DNA of 64,000 nucleotides, taken from the NCBI GenBank assembly GCA_004431415.1, contig QPMI01000408.1, positions 310,001 to 374,000 of the forward strand, read 5' to 3'. The DNA is from Cyanophora paradoxa (lineage: Eukaryota > Glaucocystophyceae > Cyanophorales > Cyanophoraceae). This document shows positions 25,201-36,931 of the stretch, one piece after another. Below the pieces are notes generated by a model, which had not been told where the DNA came from, did not search any database, and was given only the letters and a program-made list of their open reading frames with translations. How positions within the stretch are numbered: the stretch's first letter is position 1; every line of letters begins with the position of its first letter. Made by a program: the position numbers and the translations under genes.

Positions 25201-28200
25201 CGGGGCTGGTCGGCCTCCTCCAGCGGCCCCAGCAGCGCCCGGTACGCCCCCGCCGCCTGGCGCCCCTCCTCGCATTAAGCCCGCAACAAGAGAAGGCGTA
25301 ATTCAGCAAAGCGGCGCGCCAGGGCGCTGCCCCCCGCCTCCTTCCAGTAGCGGACGAGCTCGTACTTCGCCTCGGGGCCGCTCAGGCGCTCCAGCAGGTC
25401 CAGGTCCCCCCTGCCCCGCATCAGATCAGATCTGATCCGAACCGATCTGATCTGAGCGCACCTGAGGAGCTCGAGGAGCTCGGCGGCGAGGCCGGCCCGC
25501 GCGAGGTGCCAGGGCGCCTCCGCCGCCCGCCGCGCCGACGGCCCCTGCCTGCGCGCCCCTCAGGCGGGGGCGGGGCGGCGGGGGGTACGGCGCGGGGGAA
25601 CGCACCCGCGGAAGTAGCGCCCGAGGCGCGCGTGCCACGCCGCCCGCTGCTGCGGGTCCCCAAGCCCCGCCTCCGCCGCCACCGCCTGCGAACAAAATAA
25701 GCCGGGGTACTATGGCATCTGAAAGGGGGTACGCCGCCGCACCTCCTCGACGGCGCGGTGGCAGAACCCCAGCAGCCCGCCTGCCGCCCCTCGGTATGCG
25801 AAGTCGAAGGAAGGTATGATACGCCGTACCCCGGTCAACGAGGGCGGGGGCGGCTGCCCCCTGGAACTCGCTCCACAGGAGCTCCGTCACGCCGGCCTCG
25901 CCGGCGTCACCCACGCGCAGGATCCCCCGCAGCTCGCTCTGCGTCTCGAAGATTCGAACGGATAAAGGAAGGCAGGGGGCGGAGGAGGGCAGGGGCGGGC
26001 TTAAAGGTTTCATAAGTTTTAAAGCTAATATTTCTAAGACCTATAAGCTATTAGAACAGTTAGAGCTGGGGGGCTCGGCGGGCCTCGGCGAGGCCCTCGC
26101 GGGCGGCGGCGACGGCGCTCAGCGCCTCCAGCGCCACCTGCGAGCGCGCGCCCCCACTCAGCCGAGGCAGATCTAGAGGCTGAGCCTGAGAAGGAGCGCA
26201 CGGGGCCGTAGGCGTCGGCCCAGCGGCGGAGCACGAGCCCGTACAGCGGCACCGGCCTGGCGGGTAGGGGCTCAGGACAAGGCGAAAAGGAAGGGGAGGA
26301 AGGGGGAGGAGGGCGGGCGGGCCCCGGGCAGGCGAGGCACTCGGCGATGCGGGCGTCGAGCGTCTCGTGCGTCGTCGCCCCGCCCTTCAGCTCCTCCAGC
26401 ACCTAAGAAAAGATGAGGGGGAGAGGAGAGGGGGGGGGGGGGGGGGAGGGGGGGGGGGGAGGGGCGCGCGGTGCGGAGGAAGAGGGGGCTGGAGCACTGC
26501 GGGGCCTCCAGCAGGCGCCCCAGCTGCCCCGGCCCAGCGCCTGAAGGAGAAGAATGGAGAGGAGTAAGCAAAGGGGGCGGGGCGGGCGGGCCTTGCCGGC
26601 GGCGGCGAGGTCTGCCTCCGCGAGCGCCCGGCGGGCCCCCGGCCCCAGCGCCCCCACCTGGGGCACCTTAGGAGAGAGAAGGGAGGCGGGGAGGGGAGGG
26701 CGGACGGGGCAGGTGCGGTGCGGCCGGCGGCGGGCCTCCTCGGCGGCGGGGCCCGGCGTCGCGGAGGCGACGAGGCGCAGCGCGGGGCCGGCGCGCGGGG
26801 GCAGCCAGCGCAGGCCCCCGCCCCGCCCTGAAGAAGCACGCTCAGGCGGAGGGGAAGAGGAGAGGGAGGGGTACGGGGAGGGAGGGCGCCTGGATCTGGT
26901 CGAGGGCGTCGACGACGAGGAGGAGTCGCCCCGGCAGCCGCGCCCCGGCCAGCCACGCCCCGAACCTGCTCACTCTGTCGGCCAAGACAGGCGAAAGGGG
27001 GGGGGGGGGGGGGGGGGGGGGCCGCACCGCGCGGGGGCCAGCGAGTCCGCCGCGTCGAAGGGCGGCGCGGAGGGGTACCGCTCCTTGATCTCCCCGTACA
27101 CCCGCCTGGCGGGGGAGGGTACGCGATCAACTTTCGCGAATCGCCGGGAGCGCCGAAGGGGAGGGGTACCGGACGAGGGAGGCGGGGCTGGCGCTCTCCT
27201 GGGTACCCCCCACGAAGTGGAGGACCGTGAGGTCGCCGGGGGTACGGGCGCGCCACGTCGCGGTCCAGTTCGCAAGCAGCGCTGAGGCGGGGTATGAGCG
27301 GGGAAGGGGGAGGGGGAAGCGGAGACGGGTACCGCTCTTGCCGCAGCCGGAGGGCCCCGATACGAGGAGCAGCTCTGGGCCTGCCCGGTCTCAGCGCGGG
27401 GGCAGGGGGGGTGGGAGGGGGGGAGAGGGGGCAAAGTGGGAGGTACCCGAATCGGCCGCGTAGGCGTCGAGCGGATCGAAGTCACCCGGCCCCCGCACGA
27501 AGAGCCTGGAGGGTACAGCGTCAAGGACACAGCGGGAAGAAGTAAGGGAGGAAGTAAGGGAGGGGTACGGGGTGGACCGGCAGCGGAGGGCGGCAAACGC
27601 GCCGTGGGCGGCGCGCTCCTCATCGAGCCAGCCCCCCTTGGGGCGCGGGGGGTAGTCCCTTTTGACCATCTGAAAATGTCTCAGACGGGAAATGGGATCG
27701 GGGGGGAATGAGCCGGGGGTACCTCGAGGAGGTCGTCGTGGATGGCGGCGGCGAGGGCCGCGGGGCTGCCGTACCCCGCCACCCGCATCCCCGCCTCCCG
27801 GATCTCGTCCTGCGAGAACAGAGTTCTGAAACCCAGAGGGGGGGGAGGGGTTGGAGCGGGGGGCACCTTGAGCGCCTGGAGGCGGGCGGAGGCGGCGGGC
27901 CCCTCGGCGGCCTCCGCGCGGGCGGCGGCGAGCAGGTCGCCCTCTGCGAAGTAGAAGCGGCCCCGCGCCCGCCCCGCCTGCCGCCCCGTCAAGGAGCTGG
28001 AGAAGGAGGGTGGCACCCGGCGGACTCGCCTCGGGCTCGTTCAGAGCGCCCAGCCGAATCTCGATCTACGCGGCCGTTCGATCGGGAGCAGCAAGTAGGG
28101 GGGTACAGGGAGCTCCGACCTCGGTGACGGACTGGCCGCCGCAGTCGCGAACGAAGGGAAACTCGCCCGCCGCCGCCTCCAGCGACCTGCGGGGGTACAG

Positions 28201-31200
28201 GGATCGCTGGAGGGAGGGGGGTACGGGCCGCGCCGTGCGGGGCGCGCCTGGATAGGAGGGCGTCCTCCACCGCACCCTCCCCGTGGTGCCAGCCTGCGGC
28301 GAAAGGGTCACGTACCCCTCGGGACGGGCGCGTGAGCCCCGCGCTTTGCACCGTAGCGACCCTTCTGCGCGGCGGAAGCAGCCGGAACCTCAACGGCGGC
28401 TGCAGAAGCTGGACAGGGCACCGGCGGGATTCGAACCAGGAATGCGACGAAGTAGGTGGCGCGTCGGACCTCCCGAAGGCAAAGCAGCACCACCTGTACC
28501 CCCGCGTGAGGCCGGCGGGGGTACAGGGGGGCGGAGGGGGGTACGCGCCTGCCCCGTCGCGACGCGATCGTCCGTGATCCCCCACCTGTCGCCTTTCAGG
28601 GAAGGGAAAGAGCGAAAGGGGGGTAGAGGCTCGCCTGAGGTCGACGGGTACGAAGAAGAGGCCGCGGGCCTCGAGGGCGGCGCGGAGGCGGGGTACGGCG
28701 CCGCGGAAGACCTCGTCCCGCTCGGCGCCCATGTCGCCTACCCCCGCCACGGGCGAACGTTCAGGCGAACGGCGCCCCGCGGGGCGACGCGCGGGGGACG
28801 CGGGCGCACGGAAGGTGGACGAGAGGAAGACGCGCACGGTCCGCGACTCCCCGGGGCCGCCCTGCGGGGGGTACGAGGTTGGTGGGGGCACGGAGGGGCA
28901 CGCGGAAGGGCCGCGCTCGCCTCGCGCGGCGGCGCGGGGAGCGGCGCCGGCGCCGGGCCAGCCCCGGGCTCCAGCGCCGAATCCAGCAGGCCTGTACCCC
29001 CGTCCGGCATCGGGTGGGGTACCGGCAGCGGGGGCTGGGAGGGGTACCGTCGACGATGACGCCGTGCACGGAGACCCGGTGTGATGCACGGGCCTTCGAT
29101 TCCGACCCCGGAGCCGGCCCTGGCACTGGGGTACGTCAAAACAGACAAGAGACGAGCACTGAAGGTACTGTGAACCGCTCGGAGCGCCCGATGCGGGGAC
29201 CGCCGAGCCCTCCCCGCCACCTGAGATCAAAGGTGGGTCGGGGAGGGGGCGCGGGGCCCGATCGGGAGGGGTACCCTCCTCCATCTCCTCCTCCCTCCTT
29301 ATTTCCTCTTGCTCTTTCTCCAACCGCTGCTTAAGCAGCTGCTCGCGCTTGCGGAGGAGCAGCTGCTGCCGCTCGCGGAGCCGATCGGAAGGGTTACCGC
29401 CGTCTTTCTCGAGATCCGCGCTCCCCGCGGGCTCGATAGGAGCGTCCGCCGGCTTCGCACCCGGTCCTGACGAAGCGCCGATTTAGGATCGGGCGGAGAG
29501 GGAGGGAAGGGGAGCGGGAAGGGGGTACCGATTTCTTCCCGCAGAATGACGCTCGACGCGAAGTCGTCCAACCTCTCGGGGGGTACGAGCGGCCCTTCGC
29601 GGGACGTGAGAGGGTACCGTCGCTCCGGAAGGGCGGGAGGGGTACCGATTTCGTCGCGGACGAGGGCGCTAGAGGCCGCGGAGAGGCGCTGGGGGCGTAC
29701 GGGGGTGTCCGGCTCGTTCCCCGCCGGCCGGGGTACCTCCGCGCGCTTCACGATCGTGACGGACTGGACGGGGCGTCGAGCGTCAAGGGGAGGGGGAAGA
29801 TGCGGAGGGGGGTACGCCGACCTGCTCGAGGAGGACGGGGAAGCGCGAGTAGAAGTCGTCTCTGTGGAGGGCGCTGCTGGCCGCCGCCGCCGCCGCGCCG
29901 GGCGGGGGCCCGGCGGGGATGGAAGCCAATGAGACCGGAACGGGCGGGGGCGGGGCCGGGGGCGGGGGCGGGGGCGGGGGGCGGAGCTCGTCGCGGCGGG
30001 GCCCTCCGGGCCCGAAACCGCCCGCAAGGCTGCCCGCAAAGCGTCGGCGGGAGTAGCGGAGCGGGACGGAGGGCCTCGGGACGCGTACGTACCCCTGAGG
30101 GCCTGCCTCCCCCGGCCCCCCGAAGACGTCCTCGAGCCCCAGGGATCCTTCCATTTCGGTCGCGTCCCTCTGAGAGGTCGAAAGGAAGTGGGTACCGTGT
30201 GGGGGTACGTGTGCCTCAGGGGGGTACGCGCGCACCACCGGGGACTTGATTTCGTCGCGGGAGACGAGGCTGGAGGAGGCGGCGGCCGCCGCGGCCGGCC
30301 CCGGGATGGAGGAGGAGGGGAGAGGGGCCAGCGGGGGCAGATCCTCTGCCCGCAGCTCCGCCCGGGCGATGCCGGCCGCTCCCGCCGGCGCCGGCGCCGG
30401 CGCTGGTCCCGCAACAAGGCTCTCCTGCGTACCCCCGCATCGGAAACGGCCCCGCGGGGATTCGAACCTGCGCACTGCCTCGGGCCGGGCGCCGAGCATC
30501 GCGAGGAGATGGTCGACCTCGTCGAAGGCGCGCCCCTCGCCCCCCGCGGCCGCCGCTGCCTGCGACCGGCGGGCGTGGGTCTCGGGTAGGGGCCGGCGCG
30601 GAGGGCACGGGCCCCCCCACCTCGCCGCCTGTCTCCTGCTCGCCCGCGGGCTCCGGTTCTGGAGCCGCCGCCGCCGCCGACTGCGCGCGGCGCCGATCGG
30701 CCTGGGGCGGGTGGCGGACGTGGCGAGAGGAGGCCGCACGGCCGTCTCTGGCGCGGGGCGCGCGCCCCGCAGCTCGGCCCGCAGGAGGGCGCTGGGCGCC
30801 GCGCACTCGACCTGCTGGATCTCCAGTCGCGTCGCCTCCTCTTTGGGGAGCCTCTGCAAGGGCACCAGCGCCTCCCGCGCGACGGCCGGCGCCGGGCGCG
30901 CCTCCGGATCGCGCAGCTCCGCCCGCAGGAGGGCGCTGGGCGCCGCGCACAGAAGCTCGACCTGTTGCCGCGTCGCCTTCTCTTCGTGGAGCCTCGTCTC
31001 TTCGGCGACTGGCGCCTCCCGTGCCGGGCGCGCCTCCGCATCGCGCAGCTCGGCGAGCAGGAGGACGCTGGGCGCATCGTCGAGCTTCCGCGGGAGGAGC
31101 TCTGCCCGCCTCACGACGCTCGGCGCCTCCTCGGCGGTGGGAAGCAGCTCGTCCCGCCGCAGGGCGCTGGGCGCGCCTCCCGGCGCCGCCTGCGGGAGCG

Positions 31201-31350
31201 CCTGGCCGAGCGCGTCGAATTCAGGCGGCGGGCCCGGCGGGGGAGCTGGTTACGTACTCGGAGCTCGTCCCGCTTCACCGCGCTGGGCGCCGGCGACGCC
31301 TGCGCCTCGAGAGCGCCCCGTTGCACGACGCTGGAGGGCGCGCAGCCCAT
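22288..31350 (-). CDS. DUF4062-NACHT-TPR protein (nephrocystin-3/STAND-like)
   Basis: On the minus strand, exons separated by introns that mostly begin GTACCCC build one long protein. About 31,350-29,500 encodes a Pro/Ala-rich region with a dozen copies of a motif like APSALLRAELR. About 28,830-28,540 is DUF4062: VFLSSTFR joins DMGAERDEVF across an intron, then FVPVDLR joins WGITDDRVATGQ across a GC-AG intron at 28,586-28,634. A P-loop GPSGCGKS near 27,340-27,370 and Walker B LLLVVDALDQ near 26,910 define a NACHT ATPase. From about 26,000 to 22,540 come kinesin-light-chain-like TPRs such as VAEALASLAAVERATGDYD and VATALSNLGQAL. The open frame ends at 22,288. DUF4062-NACHT-TPR proteins are STAND NTPases that act as scaffolds or sensors, as in nephrocystin-3 and some immune receptors. 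A start at 31,350 gives MGCAPSSVV, which fits an N-myristoylation and palmitoylation signal, with an in-frame TGA 30 nt upstream. The first part could be a separate gene. Confidence 0.7.
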
Positions 31351-31902
31351 CGCACGATGCTCGAGCTGGCGATGCGGTCACTGCAGCTGGATACCCCGGT
31401 GCCTGCGTGTGTCAGCGCCGAGCCTCGGAGGCTGCGTCGGGCTGGCGGCGCCGATCCACGCAGAAAGGCCGTTCCTGCGGTACTGAGAGAGGTCGGGACG
31501 CTGTTTTCGCTTCCTCAAAGCCAGCGTACGCCTGCGGCGTGGATCGCGGAGGTTGATCTGGATGCGACTTTGCGACGGTACCCCCCGAGGCCAAAGACAG
31601 CGCGTCTCTGCAGGTCACCGCAGGCATCGCAGACGCGAGCGTTGAGGTCCTACAGCACTCAGCGAGTCTGTATCTGCGACCTCGGCCAAAGCCAATCGCA
31701 TCAACCGCGCCTCGCGTGCCCTTGACTGGCGGAGCGGCGTGTCGGCGTCCAGGGACTCAGTGAGTGGGTGCTTCTGCAGTCACTCGAGGGCGCTCGTCCG
31801 AGCGTCATCGGTCACTTCAAGCCCCATGCGGCAATCGGCCAGCCCTAGCTAGCGCCTCACGTAGGCGCGGCGGGCGCATCCGTACCGCGCCCGCGCGCAG
31901 CG
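31351..31902. promoter_or_regulatory. Divergent intergenic region between NACHT-TPR and coiled-coil genes
   Basis: Two genes point away from each other across this 552-bp gap. It may hold further 5' exons of the minus-strand gene: a frame with LMRLALAEVADTDSLSA near 31,720-31,660 is plausible. No TATA box or other promoter motif stands out. Confidence 0.4.
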
Positions 31903-34900
31903 ATGGCCGACGCAAGTCCCGGGCGGTCGCCTGGGGGCGCTGCCCGCTCCCAGGGCCCGCCACGCGTCCTCTCGCCCTCGCTGCTCCTGGGCAAGAGCCC
32001 CAGCGCCTCGATCGACTACAAGAAGCTCGACGCGGCGATCTCGCGCGCGCGGCTGCTCCTCAACGACAAGCCGGATGCGCTGGAGAACGAGGCCAAGGAC
32101 GCGGTCACCGTCCTCAAGATCCAGGCGCAGGGGGCGGAGAACGACCTGCAGTCCGAGCTCGAGCGGCATGCCAAGGCGCTGATACAGGCGCGCTGCTTAC
32201 CCCCTCCCGCCGCCGCTGCCGCCCGCGCCGCGCCGAGCGCCCCGCGGCCGCTGACGCTCGCGCGCGAGCAGGCGAAGGAGGCGGCGCTGCAGGCGCGGAT
32301 GGGCTACGACGCGGCGTGCGCGGAGACGGCGGGGCGGGAGCGGAAGCTGAGGCGGCTGCAGGAGACGCTCGCCTTCCTCGAGCTCTCCGTCGAAGTCCCC
32401 GACCCCGACCTCGTGCGCCGCTGTGCCGCGCCGCGCGCCCGCCGCCCCGCGGCGCTTCGGGGAGGAAGGAAGAAGCGGCCGCGCGCATCGCAGATGCGTG
32501 AGGCGAAGTCGCTGAAGGAGCGCTGCGAGGCGGTGGAGGCGGAGGCGGAGGAGGCGGCGGAGTACGGGCGCACGCTGGCGCACGTGGCGCTTCGGACGCG
32601 GAAGGAGGTCGCGGAGCGGAGGAGCGCGCGGCCGCCGCTGGAGCGCGCGCACGCCGAGGCCGAGCGGCGGCTGCAGGCGCTGCGGGGCCTGCAGGACGAG
32701 GTGGCGGCGCGGGCGCAGGAGGCTCGCGAGGCGACCGAGCGCGTCGCGTCGCGGCTGCGCGAGTCGCGCGCCGAGCTCGCCGAGCGCGTCCAGCGGCGGC
32801 GCGCCCTCGCCGTCGACCGCGGCGCCATCATCGAGCACAAGGGCCTCCTCGTGCGTACCCGGGGCTGCCCTCCCCCCTTCCCCCCCTGAGGCGGCGCGCA
32901 GGAGGACGCCCACACCGCCGAGAGGCACGAGCTCTGGGCCCAGCTCGTCTGCCGGGGTACGCGCCGCGCGCGCGGCGGCCCCTCACTCGCCCCTCGTGAG
33001 GCGCGCGGCAGTGGCCCTGCGGCAGTGGCGGCGGGTGGCGGGCTGGCCGGCGGTGGCGGCGGCGGTGGGCCGGCGGGCGGCGCTGGAGGCGGCGATGCGG
33101 CGGCTGGCGGAGGCGGCGGGGGTCGCCGTGCTGCGGCGGGACGGGTCGCCGGACGCGGGCCCAGCGGTGGCGCGCTGGGCGGCGCTGCGGGCAATGCACG
33201 CGGCGCTGCAGGAGCAGGCGAGAGAGGCCGAGGCGCGCGTCGCCGAGCTGCAGGCGCGGGCCGGCGCCGCCCGCTCCGAGCTGCCCCCGGACCTCCTCGA
33301 CGAGTCCCGCGCCGCTTCCGCCTCCGCCGCCGCCTCCGCCGCTGCCGCGGGGGCGTCGCCGACGCGGGGGACGGGCCAACGCCCTCGCTGCGGCGCGCGC
33401 CCGCGCACGCGCCTCCGCCGCGACCCTCGCCCGCCTCACGGTGCGGCCCCTGGCAGCTCTTTCCCTCCCGCGCCCCCGCGCCCCCGCGCCCTCCCGCCCG
33501 CCCGCCCGCCTGACGGGCGGCGGGCGCCCGCGGCGCAGCAATTCGCGTGGTCGCTGGCCGGCCGCGTCCGGTCCGCAGTCGGGGCGGGGGACGACGAGAT
33601 CATACCCCTGCCCCTCCCCCGGGCGGCACCGGTACCCCCCGGCGCGACGAGGCGGCGGAGGCGGCGGCGGAAGTGGCAGCGATGGCCGTGGAGGGCGCCT
33701 GCGCGGCGCTCGGCGAGCCGCCGGCGACGCCCCCGGCGACGCCGCCGGCGCGCCTGCCCTTCACGCTCAGCTCCAAGCTCGCGGCGGCGGCGCTCTCCAT
33801 CCTCGTGCCGGCCTCGCCGCCGGGGCGGGGGCGGGGCCGGGGCCGGGGCCGGGGGCGGCGGAGGGCGCTGGGGCGCTGGACGCCGAAGGGGCCTTCGCGG
33901 CCCTCGAGGCCGCCGCCGCCGCCCTGATCGACGCCTTCGCCCGCCGCGGCCTCCCCTCCCGCCCTTCCCCGCCGCTGCCGGCGCCGGCGGCGCCCTGGGG
34001 CTAGGGCCGAGCCCCCGGCAGGGCGCGGGCACCCCGGCCGGGACCTTCCTGCTCTCGGCGGTCCTCTCCGCGGCGTCGGCGTCGCCGCCGCCGCCGGACC
34101 CGCGGGAGGACCCCTTCGCGGCGAGCGTGCGGGCGCAGCTGCCCAGCGCCGCCGCGTCGACCCCCGACGAGCCCGGCGAGGCCGCGTGCGCCCCGCCCCG
34201 CCCCGTCCCGCCCCGCCGCCCGCTCGAGCCTTTCCTCGCCTAGACCCCGCCTCACCGCTCGCTCGCTTGCTCCCTGCAGGCGCCGCCGGTCGCTGACGCT
34301 GCGCGGGCGGCGCTCGCCCAAGAGGCACCGCGAGCCGCCCACGCCGCAGCCGCCGCCGCAGCCGCCGCCGCTGTCGCCGTCGCCGCAGCCGCAGCAGCAG
34401 CCGCAGCCGCAGCGGCGCTCTCGGTCGCAGGAGCCGCGGCCCCCGCCGGCGCCGACGTCGGCCCTCCTGCCGCCGATCCACGAGCCGCCGGCGGCGGCGC
34501 CGTCGCTGGCGGTCAGCAAGTCGGCATCCTCCATCTTCGCCGTGCGCGCCTTCTGGCCGCAAGCCGTCGGATCCGAATCCTGTTCGTTGGGCTTCTCACG
34601 CGCGCGCGCCGCAGGACGCAATCCCGCGGCGGGCGAAGGAGCGGGGCGGGGAGGGCAGCCCGAGCCCCGCCCGCAGGCCGGCGCCGCTCGGCCCGGCCCG
34701 GCCCCTGCCCCGCGTCGCCGGCCTCGCGCCGCTGCGGCCGCCGCCCGCGCCGCCGCCGCCGCCGCCCCCGCCGCTGCCCGAGCCGGAGCCCTTCGGGCGC
34801 CACGTGCACGCCACCGGGAGCCCCTACGGCCCCGCCAAGAAGAAGGCAAAGCGGCGGAGGCCGCCCCGGGCGGCCCCGGACCCGCCGCCGGCGGGGGCGG

Positions 34901-35325
34901 AAGAGGAGGACGAGGCCGGGGCCACCCCGCCGAACCGGGAGGCGGAGGAGGAGGAGGAAGGGCGGGAGACCCCCGCGGCAGCGCCGACGGCGCCGAAGGA
35001 GGAGGAGCGTGTGGAGGAAGAGGAGGAGGAGGCAGGGGCGTTCAGCGCGACGCTGGCGTCGGTGCCGGAGGGGGCGCCGGCGCCGCCGGATTTGGAGACG
35101 CCGTCGAGTCGCACCGGCTCCTTCTGCGTCCGCGTGGCCGGCGTCCGCGTCGTCGTCTCCGCCGGCGGCGAGGGCGCCACCGACCTCCCCCCCATCGTCG
35201 TCGGGCCCGCCTCCCGCGCCCGCGCCCGCCCCCCTCCCCCCGCCTCCGCGTCCGCCTCCGCCTCCACCCCGCCACCCCGCGCCTCGCTCCCGGACCGCGG
35301 CCGCTTCCTCGCCGACATCGCTTAG
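31903..35325 (+). CDS. Coiled-coil protein with Pro-rich and acidic C-terminal half
   Basis: The start MADASPGRSPGG is followed by DYKKLDAAISRARLLLND. The first intron, 32,188-32,271, has a GC donor (CAG|GCGCGC) and keeps frame with AKEAALQARMGYDAA. Further exons carry a long coiled coil (MREAKSLKERCEAVEAEAEE; RGAIIEHKGLL before a GTGCGT donor at about 32,850), then EDAHTAERHELWAQL, then ALRQWRRVAGWPAVAAA. From about 33,520 the coding is Ala/Pro-rich; I read exons near 33,650-33,990, 34,280-34,545 (SLTLRGRRSPKRHREPP, SKSASSIFAV) and 34,613-35,325. The end has a Lys-rich patch (AKKKAKRRR), a Glu-rich run, then GSFCVRVAGVRVVVSAGG and stop at 35,325. Charged heptads dominate the first 330 residues. 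Such proteins are often cytoskeletal or ciliary, but I see no diagnostic motif. Exons in the GC-extreme middle are uncertain, and two genes are possible. Confidence 0.6.
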
Positions 35326-36931
35326 CGCATTTAAGCGCTTCGTCCTCTTCTTTTTCATGCTTCTCTCCGCGCTGTGATCTGTGATCTTCCTTGATGCGTA
35401 TCGGCCTGGCCTGTAGATGACCAGCTCAAATTCGGCGGCCTGTCGTTTGATAGGGGAACTTCGGAAGGAAGCAGGGTGGAACTTCGGAAGGGGGCCCGGG
35501 GAAGGAAAGGGCCTAAGGGGGGCAGGGACACTGGGGACTAATTATAAGTGGGGAGGAGGGGGGGCGGGGGGATGGAGGGGGATCCGTATACGTAGTACTT
35601 GTTGCCTGAAGGCCTTAAACTTGCAAAAGTTTAGCTATAGGGCGGATTGATCGCCCCGGGCCCAGTCGCGAGCCGTAAGTTTAAATGTTGCCCGCACGCG
35701 AGTCCAAGCTCGCTTCAGGCCAAGCCGTGGATCCGCCGGGCCGGAGCTACAGCTGAACGTTGACGTCGACGTCCGGCCGCGCCGCGGCGCCGGCGCCGGC
35801 GGCCGCGGGTCCCCGCCGGGCCGGCGCCGCGCGCGGCCGGCCGCCGGGCCGGCGCCGGCGCCGCGGCCGGCGCCGGCGCCGGCGACGGCCGGGCGCCCGG
35901 GCCGGGCCCGGGTGTCCGCGCACGCGCGCACAAGCCTGGCAGCCGCGGTTTGCCATGTGCAGCGTTTAGCTTCTTCCTACCGATGTGTAGCAGACCTTGC
36001 GCATGCACATGCGCGCAGGCCTAGGCGTGGTCGTGCACGTGGACGCTTGCCGGCGCTCAGCGGCTTGCTGCGCGGCGGCGACGGTGGCATGTGGCCGGCC
36101 GTACGCGTGCGAGTGCTCAACATCGACTGGGCAGGGGGATAGCGGAAGCAAGGCTTTGGGGGGAATGGAAAGGGGGGGTAGGAGCAAAAACCCGAGGAGG
36201 CGCTCGAAGATGCCCTCTCCGTTGCCGTTGGGGCAGCCCGCCGTGCGTGTTCGGGGCGTTCAAGAGCGGAGCTCCGAAATAAATTCGGATTCAACCAGCT
36301 CCACGGCGTACGCCTTTGGCACCTTTGCTCGAAGTTTGCGGGCCAAAAAATTGCGGCCCAATGTGCGGCGCCGCCGGCGGGCCACGAGGTGCGCACATTC
36401 ATATGCAACTCTACAGAACTTCGTTCACGTGCAAAGCTGAGCACTCAGTGTACTGGTACTGTACTTCAACTGACCCAGTGCGCCGTCTCCGACGTCTCGC
36501 AGCCGTGCAGCCACTGCCAGCCAGCTGCAGCCTGCAGCCTGCCAGGGCTGCAGCAGCTGCAGGCTGCGCAGCGGAAGGAAGGAGCGGCCCGCAGCGGTCG
36601 CATCGCGGGCGCTAATCGGTCGCTTCAAAATAATTCTCTATCTTGAGTTGGCGGACTTGGTCAGCAGCATCAGCGCTAGCGGAGCTCGAGCGGCCACAGG
36701 AGCGGCGCCGCGTGGGCTTCTTGCGCTTCCGCTGCGTGCGGTTGCAAGCCAGCTTTCGGTTTAGAAGCGGCGGGGCTGCGGTGGCGGTCTGCTGGTAGGA
36801 TCCGCAGCCGCGAGGGCTCGTTGGTTCAGCCGCGGCCGGTGGGCGCCGCCGGCATTCTGGTCTTGGCCGGTTCGGCTTGACCTGCTCGGCTTGACTCTGG
36901 TCGGGGCGGCCGCCGCGCTCGGCCGGTGACG
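35326..36931. other. Intergenic DNA
   Basis: No supported exon. It includes a GC-only palindromic block at 35,780-35,900 (repeats of GGCGCCGGCGCC), CTGCAGCCTGCAGCC repeats near 36,525-36,560, and G-rich stretches near 35,510-35,580. The kinase gene promoter should lie near its right end. Confidence 0.5.

Noticed and set aside
28410-28490. Possible tRNA on the minus strand (GGTTCGAATCC box)
   Set aside because: The T-stem does not pair, there is no A box at the right spacing and no acceptor stem; the same word at 30,457 is inside coding sequence (RRFESP).
32304-34849. Long minus-strand ORFs (up to 320 codons) opposite the coiled-coil gene
   Set aside because: They are shadows of a GC-rich gene: rich in Arg, Gly and Pro with no exon structure, while the plus strand has coherent coiled-coil coding.
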